Shown piece by piece: positions 25,001 through 32,431 of a DNA stretch of 56,164 nucleotides (position 1 is its first letter; the number at the start of each line of letters is the position of its first letter). The position numbers and the translations under genes were made by a program. Below the pieces are notes generated by a model. That model searched no databases. It was not told the DNA's origin and saw only the letters and a list, made by a program, of their open reading frames with translations. Origin of the DNA: a virus; the IMG/VR virus record IMGVR_UViG_3300030105_002581, positions 1 to 56,164 of that record, one strand, 5' to 3'.

Positions 25001-27964
25001 ACTATGAGGAATCAAGATGGGTCATACGAGGGGACGATAGTTTGTGGTGCTGCGGGGAGTCTCGCTTCAAGCCCTAAGCAGATTACTCCTCCGTTACTAG
25101 CTGGAGTTAGCGGTGGCGCTGGTAATAATGGGTATAATCCTTTAGCTGTACATCAGACCTATCTAGATCCGTTTGCTACTCCGACTACGGCTAAACATCT
25201 AGGCTCTGGCGCAGTAGTAACGGGCATCCATCACGACGTAGACTCCGTAGCTTGGGGCGGTGCAAACCCAAACAATCAGACAATGAGCCTCATGGAGAAT
25301 GCTAACGAAGGAAAACCTTTCCCTGCCGACTTTAGAATGATGGCACTAAAGGGCCCTCTCCTTATTAATGGATGGGGATATGACCTTGAAGGTAAGCCAA
25401 TCCCTAACTCCGCAGATACAAAAGCCCTAATGGGTGTTGGGAAATTCACAGATCAAAACCTTACAAATAGCTTCCCTTCTGGTTGGTTAAGAGAACCCGA
25501 GACTTGGCCAGTAGCTCCGTTGGATCTTAGGTTCGACAGAATTAGAGGGGTATGGACTACACCTCCAGCTCACAGAAAGCTTTATGGAAAAGTAACAATT
25601 GCTGCGGGAGTATCTGCTGGAGTAGACATAGCAGGAACAGAGCAAGGAACTGCCAGTGTCTGGAACTCTGATTTCCCAGATGACCCTACGGGCGCTCCTT
25701 TATATGAATCTACACAACCTTTAATTAATTTTACCAACGTACTGAATGTCTCAGGTCTTAATTCTGGAACTAAGGCATGGTTCCACTGGGATCCTAACGC
25801 TTGTGTGTACTACCCTATGGTGGATGGCCTAGGCACAGGAGGAGGTGGTGGAACTACGACGCTATTCTATGATGCTGGTTACTGTGGTCATTCAGGACAC
25901 GCAGATGTACTGGCCTCTGGGGCTGGTAGCGGTTCATCTGCTGCAATATCCTCCCTTACCTTTGGTTCTGGATTGAAGATAGTACAGACTAGCATTACAG
26001 GGTCTGGAGCAAATAGCGGTTCTTATAACTACCTTATGGCAGACCATTACATATCAGATCTTGGTGATTGCGATCACTCAGGGAGTGTTGATAATGAGTT
26101 CTTTACTAAGCTGGTATTCGGATCGGGCCTAAGGATAGACGGAAGTGGTAGCTGTGTCTATAGTATTCATAGTGCTCAAAAACTTACGGACTTAGCTTAC
26201 TGTGGATATGCAACAGCTAGTGGTGCTTCTTCAGGTCTTGTAAGTGGTGCCTACTACAGTAACCTTAACATTGGGTCTGGACTGAAGATAGTAGCCAATG
26301 CTCAGTACACTTCACCGACTGGTAGTGGGGAAGTCCCTCAGCTAATCGCGGGCAGTGATTGTTCTCTTACTATAGAGGCAGACCACACCATCGCAGATAC
26401 AGACTACAACGGCTATTCAGGTAGTATTGTCGGCGGGTCATTCTTTAATCATCTAGTATTTGGTTCCGGCTTGAACGTTTCAGGCATTCGGGCCAGTGGA
26501 GAGAGCGGTCTTACTTGTCAGTATGAAATCTATACAGATAGAAGCATTACTGACTTAGACTACTGCGGTCACTCTGGAGATAGTTCCTCTGGACTTAATA
26601 GCGGAACCTTCTTTAGCAACCTAACCTTTGGTACAGGACTTAAGGTTACAGATCTGACTAATGGGTCTTATCAAATCAATGCAGACCATACCATCTCAGA
26701 CTCAAGCTATGCTGGCTATGGAGCTACCGTACAGAGCGGCTTCTTTAACAACCTCGTGTTTGGTTCTGGATTGCAAGTGTCCGGTATTCAGGCGAGCGGA
26801 GAGGATGGTGTCTGTAAGTATCAAATCACGGCAGATCATAGTATCTCAGATGGCTATTACTGTGACTACTCTGGGGACGGTAGTGCTGGAGCTTCCGGTC
26901 TTGTAAGTGGACTGTTCTTTAATAAGCTTATCTTCGGAACAGGCCTTAAGGTTCAGAACACAGGTCTTGACTCCTTTAGAATTGATGTAGACAATAAAAT
27001 AATCGACGAAAGCTATGGGCAAGATTACGGGGATGCGCATGCCGAGCATGGCTGTTTCTATAGTGGTCTAAATAATTCTAGTGGCGAAGGAAACTATCTC
27101 AAAAGGCTTATCGTAGGAACTGGACTAAGGATGACGGACAGTGGAGATTGTTCTTATGCTATACATACCAACATGCTGATCAAGGAATCTCATGATGATG
27201 GATGTAATCCAACAGGGACTCAAATTTGGAAGCCGTTTACGGCACTTAACTTTGGTTCTGGAATTAACGTGTCTGGCGGGCCAGACTTCGATAGCTGTGC
27301 CTATACGATAACCGCATGGATTCCTACAATCGCAGCTACAGGTCAGGAGCCGACTCCGGTAGCTCCTATGCCGTTTAAGATACTGAACATCTCCTCTGGC
27401 CTTTATCTTCATGCCTCTCAAGACTCTGGATGTGCGGCCACTATTGTTAACGACCAGAAGGTCTATGATTGGGGTTGTCAGGGTGAGCCGGGAGCAAGCT
27501 ACGGTGGCGAAAGTATATGCGATAAGGATGGCACAACTCCCGGTGGGCTTGTTTGGGGCTCAAAGGGTCTTGTCGGCACCGTATATGGGTATGGACTAGA
27601 TGTTGCAATGGCAACGGGAGAGGCATTGGGAGGTGTCGCTGTTGTAAATACTCGACTGAAGGTGGCGGCGGTTGATGCTAGTGGTGGTTATGTAACAAAA
27701 ATAGAGAGAATAGATCTTGGGTGTGGTCTTTCAGGTAGTCATGTAGGAGGGAAAATTTGCCAAGCCGACCAAAGCCGGGAGATCTGTGGTGTTAAGATTG
27801 AGTTGAACCCTAAAGCTGTAGGGAATGGGCCTATTACTGGAATAGACGTAGTTAATGGGATCTGTTGTACAGGGGCTCATATCACCGCCTCGTTTATAAC
27901 ATTAAAATTCTCTTCTTGTGGTCTTTTCATAGAAGCTACTGGTGGTACTGGATGTTGTAACTAG
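22061..27964 (+). CDS. Baseplate hub/tail fibre protein with C-terminal repeats
   Basis: The 1967-residue product appears to have three regions. The first (to about residue 840) looks like a hub protein: FLGCSVIDFSCTMGW, GAPVYFRVGSFEFAGVVQSW, then YADSVSNVYNLINAYGYLE and a long mixed fold. Residues about 845-935 are basic and Ala-rich (QRRQRKLAVAGAAAGARVVAKR), helical and possibly membrane-active. From about residue 1268 onward come ten or so repeats around FGSGLKV, each with an YCGxSG and a DHxISD segment, ending in a Cys-rich C-terminus (TGGTGCCN). Hub plus fibre in one chain suggests a receptor-contacting tip protein. Repeats may exchange to change host range (inference). Confidence 0.8.
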   Translation: MSIAGGGQVCGPQNVTGPVEHTLFLGCSVIDFSCTMGWNEQASSIDVNLVEDPCDAPSSHPKNYYPLPGQARTTTGPDPGFIYPTIGAPVYFRVGSFEFAGVVQSWSRKNDSGGNPTFQISITDPRFLLENLQIIVSDYADSVSNVYNLINAYGYLESLGYYCPNSFIGNAAFGSPAEAFGGAENNDEGTPWSKVRDATQALLTGNIHPSFSPYGFAVYRGNNPNNFGALGGMGALLADSFNAQTQADFNSGGYLANYYVDLSEIPFSPLYYRIAGPSTTLMAMVSQICDDAGCDFFVELIVTGSGDKVIKVRTAKRKLQPVLGQIEQYVDAQSEVTTKNIGRELRNEPTSVFGYGGYIESIYSQEDEIRIQQYWGKDSFNNTMHAVEVKNQHNMDPAIPEWWVDLDITPLTVNLTTPIVASTVQISETEMRMAIASYDSWREYALFTGTSFGLHMRTLGPNGQKSILKKQKSNDNVIEDAAFNQRITVNSDLGIGNPARKDAEDMAKIHKYIAEYADLYYGKQFMIALPLICYAFDDDSNRFQFSDNPNPAGGWPSVNTTDILGLSYPNGTGLHFFFTEKDKVNPILKYIPGAGSGALTQGSNFIYQGNALYVKGTTQEEIVWSAGAPFALLEIENPVTFSGLENDAPPEFGAFFKICLDEVVEKKNTINKDILGGKSAFALPLEKKRIKPAAAAVPMVSNTNRYGPWFKQGPPGPVNLVTDDQLVPWEYGGYTLMNLAAAEKVDEAVTFMQVGERGSFTIPGYPVKSLGQEIRATQTVMTNYSLQTSSFTINGSPVSYQYVSTQPMDGTFGPNITQISTAVGSAGLTTTYTLATFTPSFGRMSKINANRIKKVAQQRQESLKEQRRQRKLAVAGAAAGARVVAKRAAEAPARAFIAGAKNLLMAGIGPIVDGLGALASAYKATVAGAGDTAGAATANKTNLDWRAQAVMSAEGMYRPVSKFGGMNTSSSRSSGFLPQYTMRNQDGSYEGTIVCGAAGSLASSPKQITPPLLAGVSGGAGNNGYNPLAVHQTYLDPFATPTTAKHLGSGAVVTGIHHDVDSVAWGGANPNNQTMSLMENANEGKPFPADFRMMALKGPLLINGWGYDLEGKPIPNSADTKALMGVGKFTDQNLTNSFPSGWLREPETWPVAPLDLRFDRIRGVWTTPPAHRKLYGKVTIAAGVSAGVDIAGTEQGTASVWNSDFPDDPTGAPLYESTQPLINFTNVLNVSGLNSGTKAWFHWDPNACVYYPMVDGLGTGGGGGTTTLFYDAGYCGHSGHADVLASGAGSGSSAAISSLTFGSGLKIVQTSITGSGANSGSYNYLMADHYISDLGDCDHSGSVDNEFFTKLVFGSGLRIDGSGSCVYSIHSAQKLTDLAYCGYATASGASSGLVSGAYYSNLNIGSGLKIVANAQYTSPTGSGEVPQLIAGSDCSLTIEADHTIADTDYNGYSGSIVGGSFFNHLVFGSGLNVSGIRASGESGLTCQYEIYTDRSITDLDYCGHSGDSSSGLNSGTFFSNLTFGTGLKVTDLTNGSYQINADHTISDSSYAGYGATVQSGFFNNLVFGSGLQVSGIQASGEDGVCKYQITADHSISDGYYCDYSGDGSAGASGLVSGLFFNKLIFGTGLKVQNTGLDSFRIDVDNKIIDESYGQDYGDAHAEHGCFYSGLNNSSGEGNYLKRLIVGTGLRMTDSGDCSYAIHTNMLIKESHDDGCNPTGTQIWKPFTALNFGSGINVSGGPDFDSCAYTITAWIPTIAATGQEPTPVAPMPFKILNISSGLYLHASQDSGCAATIVNDQKVYDWGCQGEPGASYGGESICDKDGTTPGGLVWGSKGLVGTVYGYGLDVAMATGEALGGVAVVNTRLKVAAVDASGGYVTKIERIDLGCGLSGSHVGGKICQADQSREICGVKIELNPKAVGNGPITGIDVVNGICCTGAHITASFITLKFSSCGLFIEATGGTGCCN
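25862..27470 (+). repeat. Tandem coding repeats (FGSGL-type) in the fibre C-terminus
   Basis: About ten diverged units of roughly 45-65 residues share the order Y-C-G-x-S-G, S/G-x-F-F-x-x-L, (V/T/I)FG(S/T)GL-x-V, C-x-Y-x-I, and D-H-x-I-(S/A/T)-D. Clear FG(S/T)GL cores are seen in seven or eight; the last units drift (VGTGL, ISSGL). At the DNA level the cores (TTTGGTTCTGGATTG and variants) are alike but not identical, so the array is old or under selection for variation. Confidence 0.8.
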
Positions 27965-28003
27965 TATTAAAAAATTGATAGGAAGAAACTAGAGGCCTGA
28001 GGC

Positions 28004-28010
28004 TATAATA
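28004..28010 (+). promoter_or_regulatory. TATAATA promoter-like element before the Cys-rich gene
   Basis: GCTATAATAG lies in an 85-base gap, about 40 bases before the Cys-rich gene ATG, with no -35 hexamer at normal spacing (TTGATA is 23 bases away). Near-identical elements occur on the other strand before the sigma factor gene and before a small zinc-binding gene. This may be a -10-only promoter read by a phage or host sigma factor. Confidence 0.4.
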
Positions 28011-28049
28011 GAGTACTCAACTAGGAACATCAGATAAGGACTTTAATAG

Positions 28050-28931
28050 ATGGCATGTGAACATATATACAAACAGGGTGATAAATTAAAAATAGGGCCA
28101 GAGTCAGACAACGAGTGCTGTGTTTGCTGTGGTGCTCAGACATGCTCTAATGATTATGCAAATACTGTTGGACAGGGCTGCCCTTCTCATTGCTGCCCTT
28201 GCCCTCCAACAGGGAATGTTATAGCAAGTTTTGCCTCTTCGCAGTGTGCTCCCCTTGACGGACTAGAGCTCACATTTACTCGTGCCCTCGGGATTGCTAT
28301 CTGCAGTGGGAATAACCCTCAACATGGCACTGCGTCTTGTTACAAATCGGCTTATGATGACCCTACTTGTGGTATGGAATCACCTAATGGTGTAAAACTT
28401 CCCTACTGTGGTGAGTATCCAGACATTTACCAAGAAACCCTACACAAGTTTGAGTATGAGAAGTGGGGATTCTCAGGACTTATATGTGACGGAGACTTAG
28501 CATCTCACTGCACTGGTCAGAATGTAGAAATGTCCTTGTGTTGTTGCGATGCAATGGATTCCTCTCTACTTGCAGCAGGAGCCGTTGGGGATTGTCATAG
28601 CTGTCGGTATCAGTTTCAAATAGTGTTCAAGATAGGCACTCCCGGTGACAACGGTAGCTATTGCTCATGTCCTACAGGAGAGGGTCACGATGGTCAAAAT
28701 ACCTTTGCTTTACCCTTCTGTGAGCCGGACAGTCCGGTCTCATGGCCTTGCGGATCTCCAGAAAGCATTTTTACTATGAGTGCCTCCGATTGCGACATTC
28801 CCGGGTCAGGAACAGCTTGGACTCTAACATACGGACTAACAGACGTTTACTGGAATTGTGATTGTTGCGCAGGAGGGGCCGAGGAGGGAGACGACACTGT
28901 AGACGTGACAGTTACTTTCACTAAGGCCTAG
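28050..28931 (+). CDS. Protein with 30 cysteines (about 10 %)
   Basis: The 293-residue product contains 30 Cys, many in clusters: CCVCC, CPSHCCPC, CCC, CHSC, CSC and CDCC. There is no signal peptide. The spacing does not match a known ferredoxin, metallothionein or zinc-finger family that I recognise. Beta-strand-like segments between clusters (LTFTRALGIAI, YQFQIVFKIG, WTLTYGLTDVYW) suggest a structural protein rather than a simple metal sponge. A strong ribosome binding site (AAGGAC) and possible own promoter precede it. It follows the fibre gene, which also ends Cys-rich, so it may be a disulfide- or metal-stabilised tail-tip component. Confidence 0.75.
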   Translation: MACEHIYKQGDKLKIGPESDNECCVCCGAQTCSNDYANTVGQGCPSHCCPCPPTGNVIASFASSQCAPLDGLELTFTRALGIAICSGNNPQHGTASCYKSAYDDPTCGMESPNGVKLPYCGEYPDIYQETLHKFEYEKWGFSGLICDGDLASHCTGQNVEMSLCCCDAMDSSLLAAGAVGDCHSCRYQFQIVFKIGTPGDNGSYCSCPTGEGHDGQNTFALPFCEPDSPVSWPCGSPESIFTMSASDCDIPGSGTAWTLTYGLTDVYWNCDCCAGGAEEGDDTVDVTVTFTKA

Positions 28932-28957
28932 AAGATAGAGAAACAAAGGAAAATATT

Positions 28958-29419
28958 ATGAAGTCTAAAGAAGAGTTAGAGGGAATGTTTGAAAATGGTT
29001 TTGAATGTAATTGTTCAGAGGCCGGGTACTGTCCGGTGTATAATAAGACGATGGGGAAACATATCCACAACAAGTGTAAAACCTGTCCTTCTCATAGAGA
29101 TGTCTTTTTGAGACAACGACTTACTGAATTTAGTGAAGATTCAAAGAGAGCGTACAGAGAGGGAAAGCAGAAGCACGAGATAGATGCGGCTATAGTAAGC
29201 ATGCGGAGAGAAGGAGTCACCTTAGACTCCGATCTAAAATCCAAGGGCTTGGGAGATACAGTAGAGAAGATCTTGGGCAAGATTGGGATTACAGAGGAGG
29301 CACTTAAGAAAGCCTTTAACGTCAAAGACTGTGGGTGTAGCGGTCGTAAAAAGTGGCTCAATAAGATTTTTAAATACAAAGGGACTAACATCGATGATCT
29401 TCAACAAGAAGAAGAATAA
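28958..29419 (+). CDS. Small protein with CxC module and GLGD...CGC domain
   Basis: Two modules are visible in 153 residues. The N-terminal Cys module (C17-x-C19-x5-C25, M32, C40, C43) matches the one at the start of the PRTase-HAD protein, including the G-(F/Y) before the third Cys and a Met seven residues after it. The C-terminal module is GLGDTVEKILGKIGITEE...CGCSGRKKWLNKIF, which is repeated in the next gene. A pair of close CGC cysteines followed by RK and LNK suggests metal binding or a short conserved docking peptide. Function unknown; its location after tail genes hints at a late virion or assembly role. Confidence 0.7.
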   Translation: MKSKEELEGMFENGFECNCSEAGYCPVYNKTMGKHIHNKCKTCPSHRDVFLRQRLTEFSEDSKRAYREGKQKHEIDAAIVSMRREGVTLDSDLKSKGLGDTVEKILGKIGITEEALKKAFNVKDCGCSGRKKWLNKIFKYKGTNIDDLQQEEE

Positions 29420-29888
29420 GTGTGTCTGTAAAGACAAGGGCATAACTCACGAGATTAATTGGCTTTGTGAGAATGTTGCTGTCTTTGCCATAGCCTGTGA
29501 AGAGGGCGATCAAGAAAAGATGGATGCAATCAGATCAGAGATAAAAGAGATTATGGATCCCATGCCAGAAGAGTTTCAATATAGGGAGCCCAATCTGAAA
29601 ATTGACGATCTTGACGATATAGCTGTGACCGACCATATTATAATAGCACTTAACAAGAGAGGTTATTATGCCAATGGAGGCAAGGACAACATAGATACCA
29701 GATCTGAAGGTCTAGGCGATTCGATTTCTAAGGTACTATCCTCCTTTGGTATCACAGAGGAGAGGTTCAGTAAACTCCTGAATAGAACAGGCGGTTGTGG
29801 GTGTGATGGACGAAAGGCTTTCTTGAATAAGCTAGTCCCCTACAAGAAAAAGCTAGATCCTTCCGATGGAGAGCCGCCCAAGGAGTAG
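29394..29888 (+). CDS. Paralogue of the preceding protein (GLGD...CGC domain)
   Basis: The start chosen is the ATG 26 bases before the upstream stop (MIFNKKKNKCVC), giving 164 residues. The frame stays open further upstream, but that would only overlap the neighbour. The C-terminal domain GLGDSISKVLSSFGITEE...CGCDGRKAFLNKL matches the previous protein almost position by position, so the pair arose by duplication. The N-terminal half differs: it has CVC and a later WLC but no full CxCx5C module, and an acidic middle (IDDLDDIAVTD). It is the last gene of the + arm. Function unknown. Confidence 0.7.
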   Translation: MIFNKKKNKCVCKDKGITHEINWLCENVAVFAIACEEGDQEKMDAIRSEIKEIMDPMPEEFQYREPNLKIDDLDDIAVTDHIIIALNKRGYYANGGKDNIDTRSEGLGDSISKVLSSFGITEERFSKLLNRTGGCGCDGRKAFLNKLVPYKKKLDPSDGEPPKE

Positions 29889-29934
29889 TCTTTTAAAAAA
29901 CAAGGCATGAAACCTTATCTACTTTTAAAAGATT
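29887..29934 (+). terminator. Candidate terminator for the + arm
   Basis: A 10-bp perfect inverted repeat TCTTTTAAAA / TTTTAAAAGA (29889-29898 and 29923-29932), extendable by two pairs, starts at the stop of the last + gene. Inside it AAGG and CCTT can form a second short stem. No long T tract follows, so termination strength is uncertain, but its place at the end of the convergent arms supports the role. Confidence 0.5.
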
Positions 29935-30008
29935 TATACAGGAGTGCTCCTTGCTCCTTATATGCCCCCTGAGGACTGCTCTTAATCTTAGTTATAATGG
30001 ATTATTCC

Positions 30009-30049
30009 ATAAAAAAAGCCAAACCCTCTAGCAACGAATCACTAAAGGG
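30009..30049 (-). terminator. Intrinsic terminator for the - arm
   Basis: Read on the - strand, CCCTTTAG and CTAGAGGG form an 8-bp stem with one G-U pair around a 10-base loop, followed by TTTGGCTTTTTTT. It lies just beyond the last gene of the leftward operon. Nearer the stop codon a second inverted repeat (CTAAGTAG/CTACTTAG, 30063-30094) overlaps the end of the gene. Confidence 0.7.
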
Positions 30050-30086
30050 CCTGACTACGATACTAAGTAGAGAGATTTATGAAGAT

Positions 30087-30473
30087 CTACTTAGCCGCGT
30101 TAGGTTTGTAGATGAACCAGCCCTTGTCAGGAAGATAGCCTCTATTATTATCAGCATAGGCCTTCTCATTAATCCTTTGTTCCTGCTGCTTCTCAGACAA
30201 TTGATCCCAACGAATTTTCGGATAGATAAGGCCACCCTTTTTAGTTCGCCCAAAGATAACCTTAGCTCGGCAATCCTTACAGACAACCTCAAGCCAGTCA
30301 TTCTCTGAGCTATCGTGTCGGCAAACAAACTTTACATTAGGTGAAGAGCATTTCCCACAATTAGAATGGGAGAATACCTCTTGAACCCTAGAGATCTGTT
30401 TGAATAGATCGTCTTCTGACTCTGCATCCACTTCAAACCATAGATCATTTGTTGCTTTAATTCTACATCTCAT
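30087..30473 (-). CDS. Zinc-binding phage protein, possibly DNA-associated
   Basis: The 128-residue product has two CxxC pairs (SNCGKCSSP and VVCKDCRAK) separated by about 24 residues, a classical zinc ribbon, followed by VIFGRTKKGGLIYPKIRW and a helical, Lys/Gln-rich C-terminus. I recall similar proteins beside single-strand annealing genes in other phages, which agrees with the Rad52-like gene directly upstream (one-base overlap). A role with single-stranded DNA or recombination is plausible but not shown. It is the last gene of the - arm. Confidence 0.65.
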   Translation of the reverse strand: MRCRIKATNDLWFEVDAESEDDLFKQISRVQEVFSHSNCGKCSSPNVKFVCRHDSSENDWLEVVCKDCRAKVIFGRTKKGGLIYPKIRWDQLSEKQQEQRINEKAYADNNRGYLPDKGWFIYKPNAAK

Positions 30474-31201
30474 TATTTCTTATCTCCTTTGCCATCAAAG
30501 TTTTCTCTCCAGTTTGCATCGTACCCAATAATGGTCTCTTCGATAGAAGAACGCTTCCGTTGCATTGCTGCGAGGGATTTGAGCATGACACGACCTTGAA
30601 GGTTACTAACTTCTCTAACAGATTTCACTTCATCACATACTTTTTTGACATACACAGTCAAGTTAATATCAACTCTTTTACACATCTGGTTGATCGCCAA
30701 GATCTGCTGATCCGTAATATCTTCTTCAGCAGCAAGAACGTCATCCTCAGGAGTGTCCTGCATCTCTTCAGCCGTTACAGCTCGTAGCTTCAGGGCTCGG
30801 CGTAGAGCTTTACCTTCTGCTCTAGTGTCTGCAGTAGCTATAAGGTGCTGGTTAAATGGATGTGGAACATTGTTGAATTTGACATCAACACAACCCGATA
30901 TTGTTATAATAGTATTGGTCTCGTACTTTTGTATTTGCAAAGTGTGCTTAATTGTACAAATTCCTTGATTGGTATCGTACTGAAAGATATCACTAACTGA
31001 AGATACGATCTCTCCATAGACTCTTTCGGTTACTCTACGAAGACCGTCTACTGTAGGGTTACCATCTCGGAGCTCACTATCAACCATCTGGTCTAAGACA
31101 TACTCGCTCCACTCTGGGCTATCTGTCGTAATAGCAGCTTCCACTTCCTCAGTAATTTCTTCTTCAACCTCAACGATTTCGTCAATTGCTAAGTCACTCA
31201 T
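30473..31201 (-). CDS. Rad52-like single-strand annealing protein
   Basis: This 242-residue product has an acidic N-terminus, then a strand-rich core (GICTIKHTLQIQKYETNTIITISGCVDV) and the motif ATADTRAEGKALRRALKLR, typical of phage Rad52/Sak-type annealing proteins. The C-terminal part contains a second helical domain ending KRSSIEETIIGYDANWREN. Such proteins coat single-stranded DNA and anneal complementary strands during recombination-dependent replication. It is translationally coupled to its upstream neighbour by ATGA overlap. ERF- or RecT-type annealing proteins are the alternatives; the DTRA motif favours Rad52-like. Confidence 0.7.
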   Translation of the reverse strand: MSDLAIDEIVEVEEEITEEVEAAITTDSPEWSEYVLDQMVDSELRDGNPTVDGLRRVTERVYGEIVSSVSDIFQYDTNQGICTIKHTLQIQKYETNTIITISGCVDVKFNNVPHPFNQHLIATADTRAEGKALRRALKLRAVTAEEMQDTPEDDVLAAEEDITDQQILAINQMCKRVDINLTVYVKKVCDEVKSVREVSNLQGRVMLKSLAAMQRKRSSIEETIIGYDANWRENFDGKGDKK

Positions 31202-32004
31202 ATTACTATATACCTCTTATCCTCTGTAGGGAACGATTGTTTAATTTCATCTAACCTTTCAAGAAGGTTTGCTAAGACTTCTCTCATGTAAAGCTGCGAG
31301 ATCCTTTTCCGCTGCTTAATTCTTATCATCACGAGTCCTTCTCTTAAGACAAGTCCATCCTTTTGGCGGTCGGCATTTTGTTTCTTCTCAAGAGCTTCCT
31401 CACCCCACACTGGGTAATGATGAGAGGGGCCATCTATCTCTATGACAGTAAGAAGATCTTCTATGAATAGATCTGTCTCAAGTTTCAAGTTCTGCAACCA
31501 TGACCTCTTATGTAATTGTACCCTATAGTTCAGCTTAACAAGCTCATTAAATATGAAAAGTTCCATGCGAGAACCGTTCCTAGACGTTTCCCTTATTGCG
31601 TCTCCTCCCATTCTACGGAATATATCTTGCTCTTCAGGGGTCTTTTTATCCCAAGAGGCCTTGCCTATCTTAGATCTTTCATCTCTAGATTCTTCATCAA
31701 GAGATTCCCAGACCTTTCCTTGGCTCTCGCTAATCTTAAGCTTAGTCCCTTCGTTGTGCCCTATGCCTTCTGTAGGATGGGCTGACCTTCCAGACTCAAG
31801 AGCTAGTTTAGCAGCGGCACTCTTACCTCTAGGATCAATACCAAGTCTTATAGTGTCTCTTCTAATCTTATTAGCGTAAGTCCCCACCATAGTAGCGATA
31901 ACACCAAAGCTAAACCCCTTATTAATATAAGCGGCCTCTAGGAAGTTAGTTTTTTCTAGTTCTGTCAGGTCAAAGTATTTGCTTGCGTTCTTTTCAATGT
32001 TCAT
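31198..32004 (-). CDS. Homing-type endonuclease (HTH, NUMOD3-like motif, Vsr-like nuclease)
   Basis: Residues about 20-65 look like a helix-turn-helix (IATMVGTYANKIRRDTIRLG). GHNEGTKLKISESQGKVW (about 82-99) resembles the NUMOD3 motif of mobile endonucleases. Residues 146-240 form a restriction-endonuclease-like domain: E148, D178 in TDLFI, and E189-I-D191-G-P-S-H-H. The EIDGPSH ending is like Vsr and EDxHD homing nucleases. It would cut DNA at a defined site, perhaps to spread itself or to help exclude relatives. It sits inside the operon with overlapping neighbours, so it may be domesticated for recombination with the adjoining Rad52-like protein. Confidence 0.7.
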   Translation of the reverse strand: MNIEKNASKYFDLTELEKTNFLEAAYINKGFSFGVIATMVGTYANKIRRDTIRLGIDPRGKSAAAKLALESGRSAHPTEGIGHNEGTKLKISESQGKVWESLDEESRDERSKIGKASWDKKTPEEQDIFRRMGGDAIRETSRNGSRMELFIFNELVKLNYRVQLHKRSWLQNLKLETDLFIEDLLTVIEIDGPSHHYPVWGEEALEKKQNADRQKDGLVLREGLVMIRIKQRKRISQLYMREVLANLLERLDEIKQSFPTEDKRYIVI

Positions 32005-32431
32005 TAGTTAATCCTCTGATCCCATCTAAGTCCCAGTTTTCCATTACTGCAACCGGCTTCTTAAATAGAGATTCTAAAATCTTATAAATCTTTAAGTTTC
32101 CAGCAATCAGATCGATACTATCATTGTTATATACATTTTCTAATGCCGGGTAGTTAATGTTCGGTAGGCTCATCCACTCAAGAGTCTGGACGTAGAAGAA
32201 CTTCTTCTTTGGATAGATTAGACTACATAGAATCTCAGCAGAAACGATGTTCTCTGCAACTAGAGATCCATCGAAGTTGTAGACTCTTGCTATTTGCATG
32301 ACAGACAGCCAAGTAGGGAAGGGTCTAGGAGCTACATTGTTACTAAACAATATAACCTCACTACGATTCGTAGCTTCCTCAATTCCAGAGATTAATGGCT
32401 CGTTAAAGTCTGCTGTTAAAATTCCTATCAT
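31994..32431 (-). CDS. Small protein in the glycosyltransferase cluster
   Basis: This 145-residue product has an alternating alpha/beta pattern (MIGILTADF, SEVILFSNN, KKFFYVQTLEW, LIAGNLKIYKILESLF, PVAVMENWD) that resembles half of a GT-B Rossmann fold. Catalytic Glu/His residues cannot be assigned. It overlaps both neighbours and starts at an ATGA junction. It may be a cut-down glycosyltransferase or a partner subunit of the next gene; confidence in any function is low. Confidence 0.6.
   Translation of the reverse strand: MIGILTADFNEPLISGIEEATNRSEVILFSNNVAPRPFPTWLSVMQIARVYNFDGSLVAENIVSAEILCSLIYPKKKFFYVQTLEWMSLPNINYPALENVYNNDSIDLIAGNLKIYKILESLFKKPVAVMENWDLDGIRGLTNEH

Noticed and set aside
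29997-30308. + strand frame of 103 codons at the end of the - arm
   Set aside because: It overlaps the zinc-binding gene and its terminator, and lacks a ribosome binding site and a recognisable domain.
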